NCBI GenBank assembly: GCA_963921825.1
Contig: OY997590.1
Location: 43,727,039 to 43,791,038, forward strand
Source: Erodium maritimum
Taxonomy: Eukaryota; Streptophyta; Magnoliopsida; Geraniales; Geraniaceae
Direction: 5' to 3'
Length of the DNA: 64,000 nt
Shown piece by piece: positions 1 through 11,612 of this stretch (its first letter is position 1; each line of letters opens with the position of its first letter). Made by a program: the position numbers and the translations under genes. The notes beneath the pieces are model-generated. The model worked only from the letters and a program-made list of their open reading frames with translations, searched no databases and was not told where the DNA came from.

Positions 1-1437
1 CACTCGGACGGATAAACCCCTTCTGCTGAAGCTCCTCTAGCTGACGCTTCAGCTCAGTCAACTCTGCCGGCGCAAACCTGGAAGGCGCCATCGATATCGC
101 CGCTGTCCCCGGCACTAGGTCAATCCCGAACTCCACCTCACAAACCGGTGGTAACCCGCTCAACTCCTCAGGAAAGACCTCGGGGAACTCGCATACCACT
201 CTCGGTAACTCTCGGCTCTACACAGCCGGTACTTCCTCCTCTGCGGACAACGCCGACAGGAGGACCCCACTCTTACTCCCCATCACACACGTCACCTTCG
301 TGCCACCCACTGTCACTGTCACTCGTCGTCTGTAGCAATCGATATTGTCTCGGTACCTCGATAACCAATCCATACCCAAGATCACATCAAAGGTCGTCAT
401 TCCCATCACGAGAAGATCACTATGGCAAGGACAGTCTGCGACTCTAATCTCGCAGGCACGACATAATCTAGTCAACGATGCACCACCCCCAACTGGGGTG
501 TCCAGGCAAAGGGGTGGACTCAACGGCTCTAAGCTCAACCCCAACCTCTCGGCACAACCCGACGAAATAAAAGAGTGCGACGCCCCGATATCAAACAAGA
601 ATAAAGCCCATAAATGATACAATAAACACGTACCCTGGATGGTCTCGCGGTACGTGCTAGGTCCTGGGGCTCTGGAGTCGGTGACTGCATATACTCTCCC
701 CTGCGAGGCCTGCTGCCTCTGACCCGGTGCACTGGCTGCTGAATACCCGTGAATCTGCTGCTGTCTCGGAATCGGTGCGCTCGTAGATGGCCGTGACGGC
801 CTCGGCTGCTGACTCTGTCAAGGGCGACCCTTGGGCGACTGTACTGTCCGCGACTGCTGCGGTCGCTGCGCTGATGTCTCTCCCAACTCCTCGCGCACCA
901 TGCCATAGTGTGTCCCATCCGGCCGCACCGGAAACAGCTGGCCTCGTCGGCTCTCGACCCCGAGCTCTGGCCTGTCCGGCTGGTCGATAATGGTGCTGTG
1001 TGCCCTCCTCTCGCTCTGCACCCTCGTTGCAAGTGGCCTGTCTCCCCGCAGAGATAACATGTCGGCCCCCTCTCTAAGACGGCTGGCCCTACTGATGCTA
1101 CTGACCCCTGCTGTCTCGATCCACCCTGATGAGGCGGTGGTCGGAAGAATCCCGTGGTCCTCTGTCTCCGTGAGTCTCGTGAGTCGGACGGCCCTGTAAA
1201 GCTGGTCGGCCGCTGTCGAACCTCGCGGGTCCTGGCCGCATCACGAAAACCCTGCTCCACCGTCGCTGCGGTGTCCTCGAGATCTGTATACTTCCGCAGT
1301 CTCAAGGCAAGGACCCTGTCCCGAATCACCGGTCTCAGTCCCCCCTAAAACCGCAGGCACCGGTTCAGCTCGGTAGTCACCATCTCTGGCGCGAATCTGG
1401 TCAAGGCCGTGAGTCTGGCAGCATAGTCCAATTCATT
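1..1437 (-). mobile_element. Ty3/gypsy LTR retrotransposon fragment (gag, protease, start of RT)
   Basis: Read on the minus strand this gives the end of a gag domain (about 1345-1437), two CCHC zinc knuckles (CYLCGETGHLQRGC and CFRCGRMGHTMAWC, about 860-1080), a retropepsin-like domain with LFDIGASHSF and VILGMDWL (about 400-610), and at the left edge the stretch leading into reverse transcriptase. That order is the Ty3/gypsy gag-PR-RT order, and the paired knuckles resemble the gypsy element at 21239-23836. It runs off the left edge. On the right it abuts a different gypsy protease near 1437, where DYAARLTALTRFAPE of this gag follows directly on LGVDWLQTLSPNE of the neighbour. It is a broken fossil with several interruptions; no LTR of its own is visible. 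Confidence 0.85.
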
Positions 1438-2269
1438 TGGACTTAAAGTTTGGAGCCAATCTACTCCCAAGACCATATGAAAACCTCCCAAGGGCATGAC
1501 CAAGAATTCCCAAACCAATGTCAAATCATGTATAACCCAAGAGATCTTTGCAGTTGCAGTGCAATTCTGTATGTGACAATTTCCCATCTTAACCAACACA
1601 CTAGGACCATCATATACAGTTAAACCCAACTTAGAAGCAGTAGATTGATCCATAAAAGACCTAGTAGCTCCGGTATCTACTAGGATTGAAATATGAGTTG
1701 TGTGGATGGACTTTGCTTAATTGACATGCACCATGTGGCCAAAAGCTTCATGTGACAGTATACACAGCTCAGGTTGAGGTAGTTGTCACGCCCCAATTTC
1801 AGAGAACCGAACTCGGGACGCGAACATTTAAAATCATAAAAAAAAACACTTGAACCTGTTTTGAATAAAAGCTTTGACATTTCCATTTAGTTCTCAAAAA
1901 TAATAATATTTACAATACAAAACGTCCCAACAAGTGGACAAGGTACAATATCCGTCACTAGACTCGACAAAAATAAAGACCAGACTCCGCTCCTAGCTCC
2001 ACAAGCTTCAAGAGCTAACCTAGTCCGTCCGGTGATCAATACCTGTAGGAAAAGCAGCTAGGGGTGAGCGTTCGCTCACCTCCACGGATAACAGACTGAC
2101 TATGGCATAATTAGTAGATAAAGCCAGTAACACCAAAACCAAAACCAACACCAACACCGAGACTACAGTCCCCAACTCAAGTACTCAACTGAACCACAAC
2201 CCGTTACCTTCCACAACAGACTCAACCTCAAACTCGTAAAGTAAAACCGACACAACCCAAGATGACCTT

Positions 2270-2515
2270 CCCCAAAGACACGAACACGGATCAGGCTAGC
2301 CGAAGAATGCTCAGAACCTGCCGAGCCTCGTACACGGATCAGGCCAGCCGAAGAATGCTCGTAACCTGCCGAGACCCGGTCACGGATCAGGCTAGCCAAA
2401 GAATGCTCATAACCTTTCGGGATCCGGACACGGAACAGGCTAGCCAAAGAATGCTCAGAACCTGTCGAGACTCGAGTTTGGTCAAGCCAGCCAAAGAATG
2501 CTCGTAACCTGCCAA
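2270..2515. repeat. Minisatellite inside solo LTR copy 1
   Basis: About five imperfect units of roughly 46 bp, each with CACGGATCAGGCTAGCC, then AAGAATGCTC, then AACCTGCCGAG or close variants. The spurious frames here translate as repeated peptides on both strands, which is an effect of the tandem structure and not a gene. A diverged related array, with a different unit sequence and number, lies in the other solo LTR at 10120-10315. Confidence 0.85.
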
Positions 2516-2639
2516 AATCCACACCACTCCCCGACACACAGTCGGGTCACTGACCTCGGGCAAACACAACCACAAACACAAGCAAGTTCAACAAACAGGC
2601 ACTCAAGGCCACTCAAGACACCTCAACAGTCAAGACTCG

Positions 2640-2850
2640 GGTTCAACAACCCCACGGGCCATCATGGCCTCCCAAGACACAACCACTTAACTCACGGGCT
2701 CAACAACCCTAAGACACCAATAATAACACACGGGCTCTCATGGCCACCCAAACTCAACAATAAATACACAGGCTCTCATGGACACCCAAACTCAACAATA
2801 AATACACGGGCTCTCATGGCCACCCAAAACGTAAATTTAAACAATCAACC
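2640..2850. repeat. Second minisatellite inside solo LTR copy 1
   Basis: Units of about 39 bp, each with GGGCTCTCATGGCCACCCAA, then CTCAACAATAAATACAC or variants; three close copies plus diverged ones. It is the reverse-complement counterpart of the array at 9768-9920 in the other solo LTR. Confidence 0.8.
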
Positions 2851-3637
2851 TCCGGGCATGGTCATATGCCTCAAGTAATTCTAATATCGCTAAGTTCTCT
2901 GTTCCTACGACACTACTAAGTGTCACATGCTTTTATCATAACCGCTACAATCCCGTATCATGCTTTTCTAATATTTAAATAAATCTACTCAACCCACGAC
3001 ACCCCGGTGTCACATGCAATTCTACTATTAACTTTCCCTAATCAGGGCCGAGATCCGGCTACTTTTCCCTACCTCGTAACTAACTCCAAAAGCGCTCCAA
3101 TAAAACTCGATGTAAACCCAGTCACTCGCCGAGCTTCCCTTTGCCTCGGTCCGCAGCACGATCTAAAAGAGCACAATTTTAAAGCACCTTTAAACTAGTA
3201 CGAATAAACCGAAAATCAATGAACTTAACGCCCAAACGTAACCCCGACAATGTCGATCACTCCCAAACTTCCCAATTACTCGACATTGTCGATAAAGGAC
3301 CCGTAAAGGCCCGATTCGCCCGACATGGCGAATCTGCCCGGGTTTTGTAAATTGCCTTCCGGGGCTCCAAAAGCCCCCGTTTTCGTTTCTACGGTCTTAG
3401 AATAATTCAAGGAACCCAACGCACTTGACGGAATTGAAATCCGACTTCTAAGTCAATTAATTTACGTTTAAAGTTTCTAAAACCCGTTAATTACAACTTT
3501 TCCAATTTAATTCCAATTTCGATTCGATTAAGGATAAATGGTCCGGGGAACGTTTTAAACCACCCGAGCATTAAAACCCGAGCAACCGAGCACGTGGGCC
3601 CCACCCAAACCCCTTGGCCGAGATCCCTAGGGTTCAA

Positions 3638-3648
3638 GGGGGGGGGGG
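3638..3648. repeat. G11 homopolymer in solo LTR copy 1
   Basis: A run of eleven G beside the GC-rich part of the LTR (3600-3780). The 72-residue frame starting at 3614 is proline-rich and unsupported. Confidence 0.9.
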
Positions 3649-5723
3649 CTCGGCCACCATGTGGTGGCTGTTACCAGCTCCGGCCAGCCACCCCATGGCC
3701 GGACGGCCACCACCCACGGTGGCCGGAGCTCCTCCCGAGTCTCCGGTCACCGGAAAACGTCCAATAACACCTCCAACCACCTCTAAAACGTCTCCAACAA
3801 ACCCCCAAACTCACTACAACCCTAACCCATAGTTTTATACAAAACCCTAACTTTCCAAAGTTAACAAAACGAAGATCGGGTTAGGTCTTACCAACGAGGA
3901 AGACGAGGGGAAGACGATTTCTCTTTGTCTTGAGACGATCCAAAGGCTTGAACTCTCCCAAACCCTAGCTTTCCCTCTCTTCTCTCTTCTTCTCCTTCTC
4001 TCTCTAAACACTCTCTTCCTTTCTAATTAAATCAACTAACAACAATTTCTATTTTTTTTCTCTTTTAACCCCACATGGCCGGCCACACCTATAGTCCCAT
4101 CTAGTTTCCCCCCAAAACTAACACCACCACAAATAGGACATGTGTCAAGGTGGGTCCCACACCTTTTGTAAAATATCTTCTCGATATTTTCCAATCAGAT
4201 TCGCGAAAATCGGACGTTTTGGGCCCCGAACGGGCACTTTTCCCTAGAAATTACGAAACTTGACGGGCTACAAGGAAACGGCTCAACTAAGACCGCTACG
4301 GCGATGGCTAAGCTTTTTGGATCCAGAACGGTCCTCGAATGGACCAAAACGTCGCTCGGTTCACTTTTCCAGCGAAAAGTCAACATTTCCCAAATTGATC
4401 AGAAAGTTGCCCTGAGTCCCCTGGAACTCATTTTAGTCGATAACGGGGTCAACTTAAGTACGGTTTGACCCTCGGGGTCATTTTAGGTTAAATTAAGTGT
4501 CTGTCTTAAAAATTTTAAATTTTCCCGTTTTTCGCAGGTTTTACTGGCGTTGACCGGAAGTGGTTATTACAATAGTTCTTCAATAGATGGCTCCTCAGGT
4601 CGTAATTGCAATAGTTAAGGCTCCAAATAATTAGTTGTTACCTAATATAGCTTATGCTTGTTAGGAAAACATGGTCCTTTGTGTATTTTGCTGGAAATGT
4701 GTAACAAAGACCTCTCCCCTTTTTCTCATCAAAGACTTGTGGATGCACTTTAGTTAAAGGCACAGTAGATGATGAGTGCCTAGGATGTTGAGGTTGCAAT
4801 TGTTGAGGTCTTGGTCTGTATGTTGAATGACTATGGGATGAGGGGCTAGGTAGTGATGATTTGACCTTGATTTTGTGTTCTTCTCTCTTTGCAAGGTGCA
4901 TAACTTGAGACAATGTGAGAGGATCATACATTAAAACTTCCACCTTTAATTTAGGATTCAGTCCAGCCACATAGTTTGATACAAAATAAGCCTCAGAATA
5001 ATGGGGATCTCTTCTCAGGACCAAGAATCTTAATTCCTCAAACCTGTCATAATAATCACTCAATGGTCCCTCCTACTTAAACTTCTTAAATTCACTTTCT
5101 ACATCAGAATGGCCCATCTCCTCATACTTCAGTGACAAGTCCTGACAGAATCTTTCCCAAGGTATTACTCCCCTACCAAATGAATATTCAGCATACCAAT
5201 ACTTTGTTGCACCAGTCAAGTGCAGTGAAGCTACTCTCACCTTGTGTTCCTCAGGTATAGAGCAGTACTGGAAAATACACATTACACTTCCTAATCCAAT
5301 GTTTCACCCATTTCCCAGCAAACAATGGAAAACCCAAGTTGTGAGTCTTAAAAGTCAAATCAAGAATATTATTTTGTGGGTATCCTTGCATCATTTGGGG
5401 TGGTTGTGGGACAAGTAATTGTTGAAAACCCTGTTGATTATATGGGAAGGGTAATTGGGTATTCATCATCTAAGCAAAGAATCCCCTGTAAGGATGGGGG
5501 AATTTTTTTGGGGGGCCTGAGTAGGCTGTCTGAGGGAAAGGAATATTGTGAATATTGAACACTTGACTACTTTGAGATGGTTGTGTGGGATTATGTGGGG
5601 GTTGTATGTTCTGTGGTAGTGATGGTGGAGTTTTAGTCATAGGAACTGAGCAATTTGAGGGTTTTGTGTATGGGTGACCCAAGAGGAAACATCAAAAGCT
5701 TGATTCAACCTAGGTTTTTTTTT

Positions 5724-5746
5724 GGGGGGGGGGGGGGGGGGGGGGG
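5724..5746. repeat. T9-G23 homopolymer tract in gypsy gag
   Basis: Nine T (5715-5723) followed by 23 G. On the minus strand it reads as a polyproline run inside the gag leader. The exact length is likely to be unreliable in any assembly. Confidence 0.9.
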
Positions 5747-6071
5747 CTGTGAATCTGGAGGTTGTGTTTGGTGTGGAGAATATGTAAGGCACTGGGCAGT
5801 TATAGGAACGAGAGGGTTTTGGCTTGGTACCTTTGGACCCAGAGAGCTTGAAGGATCTCGGATTTGCTGGGTATTTCCTTTCACACGCATCAACATAGCT
5901 AGTTGCTGCTTCATCTCAACTATTTCTTCCAAGCGTGACCTCAAGGCATCATTCACAAACCTTAGCTCAAAGTTCTCAACTCGAAGCTCCGATGAACTGA
6001 TATCAGAATCCAGCTCTATTTCAAGTGTAATGGCCATCACAAGGTGCGGGATTGGAGGCTCTGATACCACT

Positions 6072-6568
6072 TGTTACACAGAGGTTGTAACTGAAGCTCA
6101 ATAACAGAGAAATGAGACCGAGAGAGGAAGGATTTGGATTGAATTTACTAAGGAAGGATTACAAATTGTTCGAAGAAATGAAGAACAGAAAATGAAAACC
6201 CTAACTTAACAAATAAAAAAGTAATTCCAAATCAAAGATAAGATCAACACAAAGGACAAGGCAGCCTTTTATATCGTGCAGGAGCTCCGCTTGTGTCGAT
6301 GAGAGAGCAGGACCACACAATTGCGTGACTCCCATGCAACGCAGAAGCTCAACTGAGGAAGAAGAAAGGCATGTGATGCCACGCGTGACCTGATGCTGAA
6401 ACGCACCGTTTAACTAAGAATCAAATAACGATAATAACGTAAAGTGTCCGTTGCTTCAACCAAGCAATCGTGACACGTGGATACGTGGAGCATATGACAA
6501 TGGAGAGTTGTGTGAAGGTTCTGTGTGAGTGATGAAAGAGGTGGCTGAGGTAAAGAAGAGTTGTAACA
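6072..6568 (-). repeat. 5' LTR of the split gypsy element
   Basis: On the minus strand it begins TGTTACAACTC at 6568 and ends GTAACA at 6072, so it has TG...CA ends with the matched TGTTAC/GTAACA termini usual for LTRs. A TATA-like GATATAAAAGG lies on the minus strand near 6265-6275. The primer site follows two bases after the end. The right boundary is inferred from the terminal motif, because no partner LTR is available. Confidence 0.6.
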
Positions 6569-6835
6569 AATTAGGGTTTGGAGTAATGAGGGTATTATTT
6601 TCATTTTATGAAAAAAGAGGGTCATGTGCTTCACATGACCAATTTTCGTCTAAAAATGGACGAAAAATTCACGTTAGGTATCAAATTGAAAATAAAATTT
6701 AGCATTAGGTATGAAAGTGAAAATAAATGTTTTCCATGGTATTATAATGCAAGAAAATAGGTTATGGTATTATAATGAAAATAAATGTTTATCGGTGTAT
6801 TATAACGAAAATTTCCCTTTGGTTAAATACTTTTT
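6569..6835. repeat. MULE-MITE-like arm (partial)
   Basis: An AT-rich stretch repeating phrases such as GGTATTATAATGAAAATAAATG and GTATGAAAGTGAAAATAAA (each quoted in part), ending AACGAAAATTTCCC. The same vocabulary and the GAAAATTTCCC end occur in the foldback elements at 42795-45696. Only one arm is recognisable, directly beside the gypsy LTR at 6568. It may be a diverged or half-deleted relative. Confidence 0.45.
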
Positions 6836-6889
6836 TGTACCTTTTTGTTTTCCTCGCGTACCTTTAAAGTCCCATATGTAAGGGTGTCA

Positions 6890-7095
6890 ATGGGGTCAGG
6901 CCCCGACCCTATAAGCATATTTTTCAAACCACCCCAGAGTGATCGGGTCCAAAAATTTAAAACCTTTCCCCGACCTTAGGCCAAAATGGTACTTGGATTT
7001 GGCACGTCCGGATTATGCGTCGATTTGCATCGACCCAACTGAATATTTTATAATCATAACATTTGTAACTTTATATTCTAAATATTCAATACATT
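6890..7095. repeat. Short dispersed repeat (GGGTGTCAATGGGGTC type)
   Basis: Begins near AAGGGTGTCAATGGGGTC and contains GGGCCCGACCC-like and GATCGGGTCC phrases typical of short plant non-autonomous DNA elements. I could not define terminal repeats or a target duplication. A stylistically similar GGGTC-rich stretch lies at 12150-12300. Confidence 0.3.
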
Positions 7096-9767
7096 AACAC
7101 TATACTTTTAAATCTTTATTTCATCGGACAAAAAACCATTTAAAAGTTATCAAAGAGTGCTTACAAGTTCTCAATTTAATCACTTTTTTAATGATGGAAA
7201 ACGTCATATCCTATCAAAATTTCATAAAAGGTTCAAGTTCAAGTTGACCATCAATGTCTTGATCTCGAATCAGTTGGTAGTTACGGTTGGTGCCTGGATG
7301 CTTGAGTTGAGAATATTAGTCTGCGAGTTACCAAAATTACTCAACAAGCACATTTTCCTATGAATAATGTTTTGTTGATCATGGTCAGCGGGTGGATTTC
7401 CTTGATTATGTCCGTCCTCCTCATTTCCTTCTTGTAAATCCATCACATGTTTGTTCTGCTTCTCTTCTTTCTTTTTTAGCATCCTTCTTTTGGGATCATC
7501 TCCTTAATTTTTCAAACTCCCTTAATTCTAAATCACTAACTAGCTGACTAGAGGAAGATTTAGAATGTGAGAGCTTAAATCACCTCAAGCGATCGGTTAC
7601 TCTAGATAAACACCAAGATAATCAAGAAAACATTAAAAAAAATAATAAATAAATAGAAAATAAAATGGTGAGATAGTCTCAACACTACGGGAATAATTGG
7701 ATTATTTCCTTTGGATTCTCCCTGGAAACGATGCCAAAAAATTGACACCCAGCGGTTTTACTCGCGGAATGAGGGCACGAAAAGTGCACCGCTCCTCAAT
7801 TAGTAATCGATGGCAAGTATGAATATTGTAGCCCAAGGAACTAATAGGAATACACTCTATATCTTGTTCATTATTTGGTTGTCTCAATTCGAGGTATATA
7901 ATGATATATGGTTGTGAAGGTTAATAGTAAGAAGAAAAGATCAAAAATTGAAAGGAAAGAGACTTGTAATACGATTGAGAAAAATTGTAATAACCACTTC
8001 TGGTCAACGTCAGTCAAACCTGCGAAAAACAGGAAAATTTAAATTTTTTTAAGACAGAGACTTAACTTAACTTAAATTGACCCCGAGGGTCATGCCGGAC
8101 TTAAGTTGACCCCGTTATCGACTAAAATGAGTTACGGGGGACTCAGGGCAACTTTCTGGTCAATTTGGGAAAGATTGATTTTTCGCTAGAAAAGTCACCC
8201 GAGCGACGTTTTGGTCCATTCGAGGACCGTTTTGGACCCGAAAAGCTTAGCCGTCGTCGTAGCGGTCTTAGTTGGGCCGTTTCCTTGAAGCCCGTCCAGT
8301 TTAAAAATTTCTTGGGAAAAGTGCCCGTTCGGGGCCCGAAACGTCCGTTTTTCGCGAAACTGGTTGCAAAATATCAACTAGATATTTTCCAAAAGGTGTG
8401 GGACCCACCTTGACACATGTCAACTACTTGGTGGAGTTAGTTTTGGGGGGAAAATGGATGGTTGTGGTGTGTTGGCCGAAACACATGGTTAAAGGGGGGA
8501 AAGTTGTGTTTTGTGTTAGTTATTTTAATTAGTAAAGAAGAAGAGAAGAGGAGAGAGTGTTTGGCTTGGATGAGGAGTGCGGCAGATTCAGAGTGCGCTA
8601 AACAAGAGAAGGAGCGGCTTCACTTTGGCTGGGAACGAAAGCTAAGAGATTGAGCATTATTCTTGGGTTTGTGGGCTACTGAATCATACAAGAACAGGTA
8701 CTTATTCACGTCTCTGTGTGGTTGATATTTAATGCTCCATTAAGTTCTCTATCTCTTCTTTGATTATGCCTTGGCTGTGAGCATATATATGAACCACAAC
8801 TTAGATGTTAAGATGGTATGTTTCATGTAAATATTGAAGCACGTCCTTATTCCTAGCTGGTAGTTTAAGGACAAAAGAGAAGAACAAGTTTTGAACCTTG
8901 ATTTGGAGTAGCAGGAGCAAATCAAAAATAAAATAAATCATCTCCTAGACTTTAGTTAATGGGTTACAAAAGGTTATTCTTTTTTTCTTTATTTGTAGAT
9001 TACCGTCTTGCTTTGAGAAATATGGAATTAGAGTTTGTAGTTCGAGAGAATTCGGAAATTGTGGTTAGAAACGTTAATTGCGAAATTGGGAAGGCTCAGA
9101 CCCCGGAATTGGATTCCGTCAAGTGAGATGGAACAAGTAAACCTTATTAGGATTGTTAGAAACGAAAACGGGGACTTTTGGAGCCCCGGAAGGCAATTAA
9201 CCAAAACCGGGCAGATTCGCCATGTCGGGCGAATCTGGCCCTTACGGGTCCTTTATCGGCAATATCGAGTAATTGGGAAGTTTGGGAGTGATCGGCATTG
9301 TCGGGGTTACATTTGGGCGTTAAGTATGTTAATTTTCGGTTTATTCGTACTAGTTTAAAAGTACTTTGAATTTGTGTTCTTTTAGATCGTGCTACGGACC
9401 GAGGCAAAGGGAAGCTCGGCGAGTGACTGAGTGTGTTTCGGGTGTTGTTGGAGCGCTTTTGGGATTATATACGAGGTAGGGAAAAGTAGCCGGATCTCGG
9501 CCCTGATTAGGGAAAGTTAATAGTAGAATTGCATGTGACACCGGGGTGTCGTGGGTTGAGTAGAATTATTTAAATATTAGAAAAGCATGATACGAGACTG
9601 TAGCGTTTAAGAGAAAAGCATGTGACACTTAGTAGTGTCGTAGGAACAGAGAACGTAGCGATAATTGAATTACTGGAGGCATATGACCATGCCCGAAGGT
9701 TGTTTGTGAAACTAGTGATCTTAGAATTGTTGGAGGCATCGAGTATGCCGGAGGTTGTTGTGTGTTA

Positions 9768-9920
9768 TTTATTACTGAGTTTGGGTGGCCTTGAGAGCCC
9801 GTGTTATTTATTATTGAGTTTGGGTGGCCTTGAGAGCCCGTGTTATTTGTTATTGAGTTGGGTGGCCTTGAGAGCCCGTGTTATTTATTGATTGAGTTTG
9901 GGTGGCCGTGAGAGCCCGTG
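9768..9920. repeat. 39-bp minisatellite in solo LTR copy 2
   Basis: About four tandem units of TTATTTATTACTGAGTTTGG followed by GTGGCCTTGAGAGCCCGTG, with small changes between units. It is the counterpart of 2640-2850. Confidence 0.9.
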
Positions 9921-10119
9921 TATTTAAATTGGTGTCTTGAGTGGTAGTGAGTGCCGTGGGGTTGTTGAACCCGAGTCTTGACCGTTGGTGTGTCTTGAGT
10001 GGCAGTGAGTGCCCGTGGGGTTGTTGAACCCGAGTCTTGACTGTTGAGGTGTCTTGAGTGGCCTTGAGTGCCTGTGTGATTGAACTTGCCTGTGATTGTG
10101 ATTGTGGTTACCTGGGGTG

Positions 10120-10315
10120 GTGAGTTCTAAAGGTCGACAGCCTGATCCGACTTAGTGTCGATGAATTGCGAGTTCTAAAGGTCGACAGCCTGATCCGACT
10201 TAGTGTCGATGAATTGCGAGTTCTAAAGGTCGACAGCCTGATCCGACTTAGTGTCGATGAATTGCGAGTTTGAAAGGTCGACAGCCTGATCCGACTTCGT
10301 GTCGAGGAATTGCGA
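10120..10315. repeat. 48-bp minisatellite in solo LTR copy 2
   Basis: Four tandem units. Each has GAGTTCTAAAGGTCGACAGC, CTGATCCGACTTAGTGTCGA and TGAATTGC; the last unit differs at a few positions. The three leading units are nearly identical, which suggests recent copy-number change. Confidence 0.92.
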
Positions 10316-11612
10316 TAGGTCGAACCCTGACCTGATTGAGATTGGTTACTGAGCAGCTGGTGTGCGATACTTTGTGATCTTGTTTGGCGTTGTGTAGTCT
10401 TTCTGTCGTGTCCTTGAGGAGGTCGTCGATAGTTGTGTCGGGTTTACGCTGTATCATCGAGTGTCGAGTCTGTTGAGGAAGGTGACGGGTTGTGGGTCAG
10501 TTGGGTACTTGAGTTGGGGACTGTAGTCCCGGTGTTGGGTTTGGTTTTAGTGTTACTGGCTTTATCTACTAATTATGCCATAGTCAGTCTGTTATCCGTG
10601 GAGGTGAGCGAACGCTCACCCCTAGCTGCTTTTCCTACAGGTACTGATCACCGGACGGACTAGGTTAGCTCTTGAAGTCCATGGAGCTTGGAGCGGAGTC
10701 TGGTCTTTACTTTTGTTGAGTCTAGTGACGGATGTGTACCTTGTCCTCTTGTTGGGACGTTTTTGTATTGTAAATGCTATTATTATTTTTGGTAATTAAA
10801 TGGAAATATCAGAGTTTTATTCAAAACAGGTTTTAAGTGTTCATGTTTTAAATGTTCGCGTCTCGAGTTCGGTTCGCTGAAATTGGGGCGTGACAAAAAT
10901 AGCCCATGATTATAGTTTCGTAATGATCTTTACTTGTAGCATTGAACAATCATGAGCGCACCACTCTACTAGATCCACACAACAATGACCACAAGAATGT
11001 CGATTAAGTTCAAATCACTACTCGCTAGACTTGCATGAACTTTTGCCATGCGGCACACATATTATTCATTAACACGCTACTCATAAACATCACTACTGAT
11101 TATAATCATGGATTCAAGATCCTTAGTTACACATGAACATCTTATATGCTTATAAAGTGGTTGTTAAGCAAATTACAAACATATAAAAATAAGAGAAAAT
11201 AAAAGTTGAAGATACTATAAAGATGACAAAAACCTATTTGAATTGAAGCAATAGTCGTCTTAAACTTTTCCAACAAGTACAGCTCTCAACTCTCAACTTT
11301 TCACTCGGATTTGTTTACAAAATGAATCCCCACAGTTCTTATGCCAAGACGGGGTATTTATACTAAAACTTTCTAGCTCTATCAACCGAGAATAGCATCT
11401 CCACCTCCATCCATCGTGCTACCACCAATCTGGAAACCCGGAGCACGATTTCAGGTTGTTGACTTCGCTATCTGGCTATCGCATTCGACAGGTAGGTAGT
11501 CGGGTATGGATGTACTCTATGGTCGTACTAGGTCGGGTGGTTGGTACGATATTGGCATACTCGATGTCTCTACTCGGTTGGGTGTCTCGCTGGGAATAGA
11601 CATACTCGATCC

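Larger units (their letters stand above)
1784..4571 (-). repeat. Solo LTR (2.8 kb) of a large gypsy family, copy 1
   Basis: On the plus strand it starts TGTCACGCCCC at 1784 and ends GGTTATTACA at 4571. It is a diverged reverse complement of 7987-10895. Flanking bases are GTAGT (1779-1783) and ATAGT (4572-4576), a target duplication with one mismatch. Neither flank shows a primer site or polypurine tract; both belong to the gypsy element it landed in, so it is a solo LTR. The LTR reads right to left, since plant gypsy LTRs commonly end GGGGCGTGACA. It contains minisatellites at 2270-2515 and 2640-2850 and a TGAGCGTTCGCTCA hairpin near 2064-2079. Tekay/Del-like membership is a guess from the long LTR. 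Confidence 0.8.
1438..6568 (-). mobile_element. Ty3/gypsy element: 5' LTR, primer site, gag and protease, split by a solo LTR
   Basis: Minus-strand order from the right: LTR 6072-6568, a tRNA-Met type primer site (TGGTATCAGAGCC, about 6057-6069), a leader and coiled gag start (about 5705-6070), the Retrotrans_gag core (about 4860-5290, with KYWYAEYSFGRG and YVAGLNPKLKVEVL), a cysteine-containing post-gag segment near 4700, and a retropepsin domain (1438-1680, with MVLGVDWLQTL). The segments on either side of 1784-4571 belong to one element that was split by the solo LTR inserted there. No RT, integrase or 3' LTR is seen. It is broken with several interruptions. Age cannot be read because only one LTR is present. 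Confidence 0.75.
7987..10895 (+). repeat. Solo LTR (2.9 kb), copy 2, with perfect 5-bp target duplication
   Basis: Starts TGTAATAACCAC at 7987 and ends GGGGCGTGACA at 10895. AAAAT lies on both sides (7982-7986 and 10896-10900), a perfect 5-bp duplication, so it inserted and then recombined to a solo LTR. It is the same family as 1784-4571 but inverted, and the middle third differs strongly between the two copies. It carries minisatellites (9768-9920, 10120-10315) and a reverse-complement copy of the TGAGCGTTCGCTCA hairpin near 10604-10619. The small frames inside are not supported as genes. Confidence 0.88.
7100..11612 (-). mobile_element. Athila/Tat-type gypsy remnant (5' LTR, primer site, gag start) split by a solo LTR
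   Basis: On the minus strand the LTR runs from about 11612 to 7741. It has a TATA box (AGTATAAATACCCC near 11350) and the 3' end phrase GTAAAACCGCTGGGTGTCAA. This is followed by TTTTTTGGCATCGTTTCCAGG (about 7717-7742), which resembles the TGGCGCCGTTGCCGGGG primer site, complementary to tRNA-Asp, of Athila/Tat elements. The leader is followed by weak gag-start similarity (7270-7480, with GNPPADHDQ and APTVTTN). Solo LTR copy 2 sits inside this LTR with a perfect target duplication. It is a broken and old fossil. The left edge is vague, and the right edge is set by the copia LTR that begins at 11613. Confidence 0.6.

Noticed and set aside
2163-2581. Repeated-peptide frames on both strands at 2163-2581
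   Set aside because: Products of a 46-bp minisatellite in an LTR; the same peptides appear in several frames and strands.
10120-10315. CRISPR-like array
   Set aside because: Units are directly tandem with no unique spacers, and the genome is a plant; it is a minisatellite.
1784-10895. A single giant foldback transposon with 2.8-kb terminal inverted repeats
   Set aside because: Each arm has its own target duplication and sits inside a different older element, so they are two separate solo LTRs.
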